This document shows positions 56,169 to 64,000 of a stretch of 64,000 nt of DNA, in pieces (position 1 is the stretch's first letter; every line of letters begins with the position of its first letter). Both the position numbers and the translations under genes were made by a program. The notes beneath the pieces are model-generated. The model made no database searches. It saw only the letters and a program-made list of their open reading frames with translations, and was not told the DNA's origin. Source of the DNA: Afifellaceae bacterium (lineage in GTDB: Bacteria; Pseudomonadota; Alphaproteobacteria; Rhizobiales; Afifellaceae); the NCBI GenBank assembly GCA_028284625.1, contig JANQRH010000016.1:62001-126000 (forward strand). The letters run 5' to 3'.

Positions 56169-57005
56169 CTAATGGAAGTGGCCGCCGGCGTTGCCCCACA
56201 CATAGATGCAGGTGAACAGGAACAGCCAGACGACATCGACGAAGTGCCAGTACCAGGCCGCGGCCTCAAAGCCGAAATGCTGCTCCGGCGTGAAATGGCC
56301 GAGATAGACCCGCACCAGGCACACGATCAGGAAGATCGTTCCGATGATGACGTGGAAGCCATGGAAGCCGGTCGCCATGAAGAAGGTGGCGCCGTAGATG
56401 CTGCCGGCGAAGTCGAACGGCGCGACGGCGTATTCGTAGGCCTGAACGCCGGTGAACAGGAGGCCAAGCAAGATGGTCAGCCACAGGCCCCATTTCAGCC
56501 CCCTCCGATCGTTGTGCAGCAACGCATGATGCGCCCAGGTGACCGTCGTCCCTGAGGTCAAGAGGATGAGCGTGTTCAGGAGCGGCAGGTGCCAGGGGTC
56601 GAAAACCTCCATCCCATCGGGCGGCCAGTGCCCGCCGGTCGCCTCCACGCGCGCGAACTGAGCGGCCTCGTTGTAGAAGAGGCTGGCGTCGAAGAAAGCC
56701 CAGAACCAAGCGACAAAGAACATCACCTCCGAGGCGATGAACATGATCATGCCGTAACGCATGTGGAGCTGAACGACGCGGGTGTGGTCGCCTTGATGCG
56801 CTTCTTTGATCACATCCACCCACCAGCCGAACATGGTGTAGAGGACGCCGATCGTTCCCGGCATCACCCACCACCAGCTCACTTGGCCGTGCATGGCGAA
56901 GATCGCGGCCACCGCCAGGACGAAGGCTGAAACCGCGCCGATGATCGGCCACGGGCTCGGCTCGACCAGATGATAATCGTGGTGCTTCGCGTGTGCGTCA
57001 GCCAT
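56169..57005 (-). CDS. ctaE: Cytochrome c oxidase subunit III
   Basis: 278 residues from ATG 57005 (longer frame from 57020). Seven membrane helices. HHDYHLVEPSPWP at the N-terminus, RYGMIMFIASEVMFFVAWFW, WAHHALLHNDRRG, and a C-terminal HFGFEAAAWYWHFVDVVWLF are diagnostic. Follows ctaG. Confidence 0.97.
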   Translation of the reverse strand: MADAHAKHHDYHLVEPSPWPIIGAVSAFVLAVAAIFAMHGQVSWWWVMPGTIGVLYTMFGWWVDVIKEAHQGDHTRVVQLHMRYGMIMFIASEVMFFVAWFWAFFDASLFYNEAAQFARVEATGGHWPPDGMEVFDPWHLPLLNTLILLTSGTTVTWAHHALLHNDRRGLKWGLWLTILLGLLFTGVQAYEYAVAPFDFAGSIYGATFFMATGFHGFHVIIGTIFLIVCLVRVYLGHFTPEQHFGFEAAAWYWHFVDVVWLFLFTCIYVWGNAGGHFH

Positions 57006-57061
57006 GGCGTCCAACCCCATTCCTAACCTTCAAGCCGAACGGCGCGTCCGGCCCGTGTGTC

Positions 57062-57676
57062 CTACATGCTTTCCTCAAGCGCGTCGCCTTTGGCTTGCGC
57101 GACCGGTTGTTCGACCCCAACGGCAGGGAAGAACGTATAGGAAAGCGTGATCGTTCGTGTGGCCTCCAACTCCCGGTCGTCGGCCAGATCCGGCGAGACG
57201 AAGAACTGCACCGGCATCTCGATGCTTTCGCCCGGCTGAAGCTCCTGCTCCACGAAGCAGAAGCATTCGATCTTGTTGAAATACATGCCCACCGAGTCGG
57301 GCTGCACGTTGAATGTCGCGGTCCCGACGGTCGCGTCAGAACCATTGTTCTCCGCAACGAAGTTGACCAACGCCGTCTCGCCGAGCTTGACCTCAATCTG
57401 CGGCACGGCGGGGCGCAGCGTCCACGGCAGCTCGGAGACATTGCCGTCGAAGCGCACCACCACACGACGGTCCAGCACGCGGTCGGAAGCCACGTCGGCG
57501 CGCTGTGTCGTGCCACCATAGCCGGTCACCCGGCAGAAGAGATCGTAGAGCGGCACGGCGGCAAAGGAGAGCCCGACCATGCCGAAGACGACGGCCAACA
57601 ATCCGACCGCCAGAACCTTGTTGCTGCGTGGCTTCGCAGCGCCGTCGGCGCCTGTGGTTTGGCGATCGGCGCTCAT
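57062..57676 (-). CDS. ctaG: Cytochrome c oxidase assembly protein CtaG/Cox11
   Basis: 204 residues. One N-terminal helix (KVLAVGLLAVVFGMVGLSFA), a periplasmic Ig-like domain, and the Cu-binding CFCF motif in KIECFCFVEQEL. Delivers copper to CuB in subunit I. ATG overlaps the CoxF stop (ATGA). Confidence 0.96.
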   Translation of the reverse strand: MSADRQTTGADGAAKPRSNKVLAVGLLAVVFGMVGLSFAAVPLYDLFCRVTGYGGTTQRADVASDRVLDRRVVVRFDGNVSELPWTLRPAVPQIEVKLGETALVNFVAENNGSDATVGTATFNVQPDSVGMYFNKIECFCFVEQELQPGESIEMPVQFFVSPDLADDRELEATRTITLSYTFFPAVGVEQPVAQAKGDALEESM

Positions 57677-57834
57677 AGCGGGCGGTTCATGATGCTTGGC
57701 CCATGGGCGATGGCCATGATGTAGAACAGCACAACCAGCAGCGCGAGAACGAGCGCCAGCGCCACCGAGCGGCGGCGCCTGCGCCGTATCTGTTCCGGCG
57801 TAAGGACCCGGGGCGCCTCATGATCTTCAGCCAC
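57673..57834 (-). CDS. Small CoxF-like oxidase-operon membrane protein
   Basis: 53 residues from GTG 57834, which overlaps the ctaB stop by 8 bases. [19 protein letters not shown] is a basic stretch leading into one membrane helix ending [11 protein letters not shown]. Position between ctaB and ctaG and this layout match the CoxF protein of other alphaproteobacteria; the longer frame from 57969 is antisense-like and not used. Confidence 0.82.
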   Translation of the reverse strand: MAEDHEAPRVLTPEQIRRRRRRSVALALVLALLVVLFYIMAIAHGPSIMNRPL

Positions 57835-58765
57835 CGACCAGCCCGGCCAAAGCCGCTTCCAGAAGCCGCGCTGCAAAAAGCGCGAACAAATAAAGGATGG
57901 AATAGCCGAAGAGACTCCCGGCGGCCTGGCGCGCGTCTTCATCGCTGCTCCGCCACAGGCGGATAGCACGGCGAGTGAACTCCGCGCCCAACAGGATCGC
58001 TGCCAGACCGTAAAACGGGCCGGCGAAGCCGAGCGGCCATGGCGCGACTGCGATCGGCGCGAGGATCGCGGTGTAGGCGAGGATCTGACGGCGCGTGGCC
58101 GCCGTGCCGGCTACGTTCGGAAGCATCGGAACGCCGGCGCGCTCGTAGTCCTTATGCGCCAGTAGAGCGAGCGCCCAGAAATGCGGCGGCGTCCATAGGA
58201 AGATGATCAGGAAATAGAGAAGCGGTTCCGCTGCGACGGTGCCCGTCATCGCCGCCCAGCCGATCACCGGCGGCAAAGCGCCGGCAGCGCCGCCAATGAC
58301 GATGTTCTGCGCGGTCCAGCGCTTCAGCCACATCGTGTAGATGACGACATAGAAGACGATCGTGAAAGCAAGCAGGCCGGCGGCAAGCCAGTTGGCCGCC
58401 AATCCCAGTGTGACGACGGCAAAGGTCGCCAGCACGATGCCGAAGGCCAGAGCGTCTGAGCGCTCCAGCCGGCGCGCCGGGATCGGCCGCCCGGCAGTGC
58501 GCTTCATCAGCCGATCGATGTCGGCGTCGTACCACATGTTGAGCGCGCCGGAGGCGCCGGCGCCAACGGCAATGGCGATCAGTGCAATTGCCGCCAGGAC
58601 GGGCTGAAGCCCGCCCGGCGAGGCCGCCATGCCGACCAGCGCCGTAAACACGACAAGCGACATCACCCGCGGCTTCAGCAGCGCGGTGTAATCGCCGATA
58701 TCCGGATCGGCCCATGCGGGCTCGGCGATCGCGGCTGCCTTAGTCTGACTTGCCGTTGTCGTCAT
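57827..58765 (-). CDS. ctaB: Protoheme IX farnesyltransferase
   Basis: 312-residue polytopic UbiA-family enzyme that farnesylates heme b to heme o, the step toward heme a. The prenyl-diphosphate Asp motif is [19 protein letters not shown], and [20 protein letters not shown] carries the second. N-terminus [19 protein letters not shown]. It follows ctaD. Confidence 0.97.
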   Translation of the reverse strand: MTTTASQTKAAAIAEPAWADPDIGDYTALLKPRVMSLVVFTALVGMAASPGGLQPVLAAIALIAIAVGAGASGALNMWYDADIDRLMKRTAGRPIPARRLERSDALAFGIVLATFAVVTLGLAANWLAAGLLAFTIVFYVVIYTMWLKRWTAQNIVIGGAAGALPPVIGWAAMTGTVAAEPLLYFLIIFLWTPPHFWALALLAHKDYERAGVPMLPNVAGTAATRRQILAYTAILAPIAVAPWPLGFAGPFYGLAAILLGAEFTRRAIRLWRSSDEDARQAAGSLFGYSILYLFALFAARLLEAALAGLVGG

Positions 58766-58827
58766 GCTCTACTCGTCTCCGGCGGCGATTTACGCGATGT
58801 CATGAACGGGCCGCCATCTGCCACGGA

Positions 58828-61420
<2,593 letters not shown>

Positions 61421-61518
61421 GGATTCATTTCTCCGCGTTGCGGACTTCGGCGATTGCGAGGCCCGGGGTGAGCCTCAGCCGAATGCGCGCCCGCATGCCC
61501 CTCCGATGGGCTCCACGG

Positions 61519-61545
61519 ACTATACAAATCGGCCAGTCGGTGCAA
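61519..61545 (-). promoter_or_regulatory. Candidate promoter of the ctaC operon
   Basis: On the minus strand, TTGCAC (61545-61540), 15 bases, then TATAGT (61524-61519). The spacing is short, so this is tentative. About 100 bases upstream of the ctaC start. No ArcA/RegA-type site was identified. Confidence 0.35.
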
Positions 61546-61621
61546 CGCGCAAGGGCGGCGATTTATGCGGCATATTTGCGCGCGGATCGGGCCTCGACGG
61601 GCGCAGAGGGCGGCCTCTTTC

Positions 61622-61649
61622 TTGACACCTTGGGCGGCTCTGGTAGGGC
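61622..61649 (+). promoter_or_regulatory. Candidate promoter of the ialB-like gene
   Basis: TTGACA (61622-61627), a 16-base spacer and TAGGGC (61644-61649). Good -35, weak -10. It lies 64 bases before the GTG start at 61714, in the 293-base gap that otherwise shows no gene. Confidence 0.5.
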
Positions 61650-61713
61650 TTCGCATCGCCTTTGCTGGGCGTTTTGCGAAAAATGTGGCCCCTTCTGATT
61701 TGGAAAGCTAAAC

Positions 61714-62202
61714 GTGTATCGTCTCCTTCTCATTGCGACGCTTCTGCTCTTGGCGCCCGCCCACGCTTTGGCGCAGGGCGAGGTCAAAGCCAAATATGGC
61801 GACTGGGATCTGCGCTGCGACACGCCGCCGGGCGCGCAGAACCAGCAATGTTTCATCATGCAGTTCGTCACCGCGGCCGATCGCGACAATGTCGGCCTAT
61901 CTGTGATTGTCATGAAGACGGCCGACAAACAGGCGCGCATCCTCAGGCTCCTGGCGCCGCTCGGCGTGCTTCTGCCGCGCGGCCTCGGGCTGAGGATCGA
62001 CGATACCGACATGGGCACGACCGGCTTCATCCGCTGTTTGCCGAATGGCTGCCTGTCGGAGGTTCTCATGGACGATTCGCTGATTGAGTCCTTGCGTGCA
62101 GGCGATCGAGCAATGTTCATTATTTTCCAGACGCCGGAGGAGGGAATCGGTGTGCCGATTTCGCTTGAGGGATTCGGCGAAGGCTTCGACGCACTTCCCT
62201 GA
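61714..62202 (+). CDS. Invasion-associated locus B (IalB) family protein
   Basis: 162 residues. A signal peptide (YRLLLIATLLLLAPAHALAQ) precedes a domain with KYGDWDLRCDTPPGAQNQQC and MGTTGFIRCLPNGCLSEVLM, the IalB-type fold with paired Cys likely disulfide-bonded. The family is named from Bartonella but is widespread in non-pathogenic alphaproteobacteria. GTG start with GGAAAG upstream. Confidence 0.92.
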   Translation: MYRLLLIATLLLLAPAHALAQGEVKAKYGDWDLRCDTPPGAQNQQCFIMQFVTAADRDNVGLSVIVMKTADKQARILRLLAPLGVLLPRGLGLRIDDTDMGTTGFIRCLPNGCLSEVLMDDSLIESLRAGDRAMFIIFQTPEEGIGVPISLEGFGEGFDALP

Positions 62203-62287
62203 CGCGCCGTAAGGAGCGCCGGCGCCCCGCGGCGATCTCTTACGGCCCAATACGGAAGCTGCGGCACGCGCGGGAGCGGCGATCGCC

Positions 62288-64000
62288 ATGCAGGAGGAAT
62301 CCCACGGCACGAGCTTTAGCTTCGTTTTCGCCGAACCGCTGATCCTGCTTCTCGCCGCCGTGATCGGCGTGGCGATATCGCGCCGGCTCGGGCTCGGCTC
62401 CGTGCTCGGCTATTTGGCGGCGGGCGTCGTCATCGGGCCGGTTGCGCGGCTGATCACCGACGCGGAAGAGATCATGCACGTTGCCGAGCTCGGCATCGTG
62501 CTTTTCCTGTTCATCATCGGCCTGGAGTTGCGGCCGGCGCGCCTGTGGTCGATGCGCACCGATATTTTCGGCCTCGGCCTGGCGCAGTTGATGGTGACGG
62601 GGCTGATCCTCACCGGGCTCTTCGTTGTGCTCGGCTGGCGCATCGAGCCGGCGCTGATCATCGGCTTCGGACTTGCCATGTCGTCGACGGCATTCGGCAT
62701 GCAGGCGCTGGCGGAGCGCAACGAGGTAGCGACACCCTACGGGCAGAAGGCCATCGGGATTCTGCTTTTTCAGGATATCGCCATCGTCCCGCTCCTGGCG
62801 CTGGTGCCGATCGTGGCTTCCGGGGGCGAGGCTTTTGCGACGGCCGGTGTCACGGAGATCGTGAAGGTCGTCGCCGCACTCGCGGCGCTCCTCCTTGCCG
62901 GCCGCTATCTGCTCAATCCGTTCTTCCGCCTCCTTGCGGTCACCGGCGCGCGCGAAATCATGACGGCGGCGGCGCTTCTTGTCGTGCTCGGCGCGGCCGT
63001 GCTCATGGATCTCGCCGGCATGTCGATGGCCATGGGCGCCTTCATCGCGGGGGTGATGCTGGCGGATTCGGCCTTTCGCCACGCCCTTGAGGCGGAGGTC
63101 GAGCCGTTCCGCGGCATCTTGCTGGGGCTTTTCTTCCTCTCCGTCGGCATGTCCATCAACATCGACACGGTGATCTACAGCTGGTGGCGGATCGCGCTTG
63201 CGGTGCCGGCCATCATGATCATCAAGGCCGCGGTGATCTACGGGCTGGCGCGGCTCTTCGGCTCCGGTCACGCCGATGCCGTGCGCGTCAGCCTGCTCCT
63301 GCCGCAGGCCGGTGAGTTCGCGTTCGTGCTCTTTGCCTCCGCCTTCGCGGTGCGGGCCTTGTGGCCGTCGGAGACGTCCTTCGTCGCCGGTATCGTCACC
63401 GTCACCATGGCGTTGACGCCGTTTGCGCTCATGCTCGACCGCTACCTCATCAAACGCGACGAGACGGACGACACGATGGAGGAGGATTTCGAGGGCGCCG
63501 GCGGCAAGGTGCTCGTCATCGGCTTCGGCCGCTTCGGGCAGATCGTCAGCCAGGTGCTTCTTGCCCAGCACATCGACGCCACCCTGATCGACGCCAGCGC
63601 GGAGCGTGTACGGCAGGCGGCGCGGTTCGGCTTCCGCATCTATTTCGGCGACGGCACGCGGCGCGAGGTCCTGCGCGCCGCCGGCGCGGGGCAGGCATCG
63701 GTCGTCTGCGTGTGCGTTGCCAAGCCAGAGGTCGCCAGCCGCATCATCGAGCTGGTGCGCTCGGAGTTCCCTAACGCCAAGATTTATGCGCGCTCCTATG
63801 ACCGCACCCATACGCTGGAGCTTCTGGCCAATGGCGTCGATTACGAGGTTCGCGAGACGCTGGAATCAGCCATTCTCTTCGGCGGCGAAACGTTGCGCGC
63901 GCTCGGCTATGACGCCGAAGAAGTCCAGACCATCGTCGACGAGGTCCGCCGACGCGACGCCGACCGGCTGGCGCTCCAAAGAAGCGGCGGCATTCATGCC
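62288..64000 (+). CDS. Monovalent cation:proton antiporter-2 (KefB/KefC type), 3' end off window
   Basis: 571 residues seen, open at the right edge. About twelve membrane helices, with GIVLFLFIIGLELRPARLW, FGLAMSSTAFGMQALAERNE (K+/H+ path) and LLPQAGEFAFVLFASAFAV; then a TrkA-N/RCK nucleotide domain GKVLVIGFGRFGQIVSQVLL from about residue 398. Electrophile-gated K+ efflux or cation/proton exchange in the inner membrane. The start is ATG 62288; 85 bases from the ialB-like stop. No KefF/KefG partner was seen. Confidence 0.95.
   Translation, partial: MQEESHGTSFSFVFAEPLILLLAAVIGVAISRRLGLGSVLGYLAAGVVIGPVARLITDAEEIMHVAELGIVLFLFIIGLELRPARLWSMRTDIFGLGLAQLMVTGLILTGLFVVLGWRIEPALIIGFGLAMSSTAFGMQALAERNEVATPYGQKAIGILLFQDIAIVPLLALVPIVASGGEAFATAGVTEIVKVVAALAALLLAGRYLLNPFFRLLAVTGAREIMTAAALLVVLGAAVLMDLAGMSMAMGAFIAGVMLADSAFRHALEAEVEPFRGILLGLFFLSVGMSINIDTVIYSWWRIALAVPAIMIIKAAVIYGLARLFGSGHADAVRVSLLLPQAGEFAFVLFASAFAVRALWPSETSFVAGIVTVTMALTPFALMLDRYLIKRDETDDTMEEDFEGAGGKVLVIGFGRFGQIVSQVLLAQHIDATLIDASAERVRQAARFGFRIYFGDGTRREVLRAAGAGQASVVCVCVAKPEVASRIIELVRSEFPNAKIYARSYDRTHTLELLANGVDYEVRETLESAILFGGETLRALGYDAEEVQTIVDEVRRRDADRLALQRSGGIHA

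Noticed and set aside
62240-63811. 523-residue open frame antisense to the KefB-type gene
   Set aside because: Arg/His/Asp-rich composition typical of reverse-strand shadow frames; the plus-strand antiporter has clear membrane segments and an RCK domain.

Overview
This is a GC-rich, densely packed, almost entirely chromosomal-housekeeping segment of an alphaproteobacterium, most likely of the order Hyphomicrobiales (Rhizobiales) or a close relative. The reasons are the CcrM-type GANTC methyltransferase, the split F0 operon atpI-atpB-atpE-atpF'-atpF with a duplicated b subunit, the ctaCDB-coxF-ctaGE-DUF983-SURF1-ispH-thrB-rnhA run, the two-gene glycyl-tRNA synthetase, the DciA-DsbA-SMC cluster next to mutY, an IalB-family protein, a GTTC-N7-GTTC (alphaproteobacterial) LexA box, and the palindromic intergenic repeat at 12675-12723 of the kind common in Rhizobiales. 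No tRNA, rRNA, CRISPR array, prophage or complete insertion sequence was seen.

Layout. 1-10.4 kb (minus strand): glyS (cut by the left edge), a DUF2207 membrane protein, lemA, a small conserved protein, glyQ, ispE, a secreted TPR-LysM protein and a polyprenyl diphosphate synthase. 10.5-25.5 kb (mostly plus): DUF2007, a TrmN6-like methyltransferase followed by a MITE-like element, an S49 protease, ETF-ubiquinone oxidoreductase (minus), a BBOX-like dioxygenase, family-4-like uracil-DNA glycosylase, a thioredoxin-fold protein, an MFS transporter, moaB, a GYD protein, an MBL-fold hydrolase, a divergent NmrA/AraC pair, an SplB-like radical SAM gene behind a LexA box, and rnhB. 25.5-36.8 kb: the F0 operon, smc, a DsbA-like thiol oxidoreductase and dciA on the minus strand, then mutY and a HAD gene on plus, then yegP and ccrM on minus.

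36.8-50.3 kb (plus): a lipoprotein gene, a tandem glycine riboswitch, and the operon gcvT-gcvH-osmC-gcvPA-gcvPB, followed by a HAD phosphatase (minus), a small unknown gene, thrC, an M16 peptidase, a RimJ-type acetyltransferase and a membrane PAS-GGDEF-EAL protein. 50.5-64 kb: yqgE, a free-standing DsbD-alpha-like periplasmic domain with a Prx5-type peroxiredoxin, then the aa3 cytochrome c oxidase assembly operon running leftwards from ctaC, then an ialB-like gene and a KefB-type antiporter cut by the right edge.

Functional threads: respiration (ETF-QO, F0, aa3 oxidase with its Cu and heme assembly factors), isoprenoid/quinone/heme-side-chain supply (ispE, ispH, polyprenyl synthase, ctaB), glycine handling (riboswitch, gcv, glyQS), threonine synthesis (thrB, thrC), genome maintenance (smc, dciA, mutY, UDG, rnhA, rnhB, ccrM, SplB-like) and thiol/peroxide redox (DsbA-like, DsbD-alpha, Prx, OsmC). 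I found no clearly novel multi-gene system. The best leads are the LexA box over the promoter of the SplB-like gene, OsmC embedded in the riboswitch-controlled gcv operon, repeat elements that contribute a start region to one gene and flank the stop codon of another, and two enzymes lacking family-typical cysteines. Start codons were often moved downstream of the longest ORF on the basis of ribosome binding sites, signal peptides or stop/start overlaps; each entry says so.
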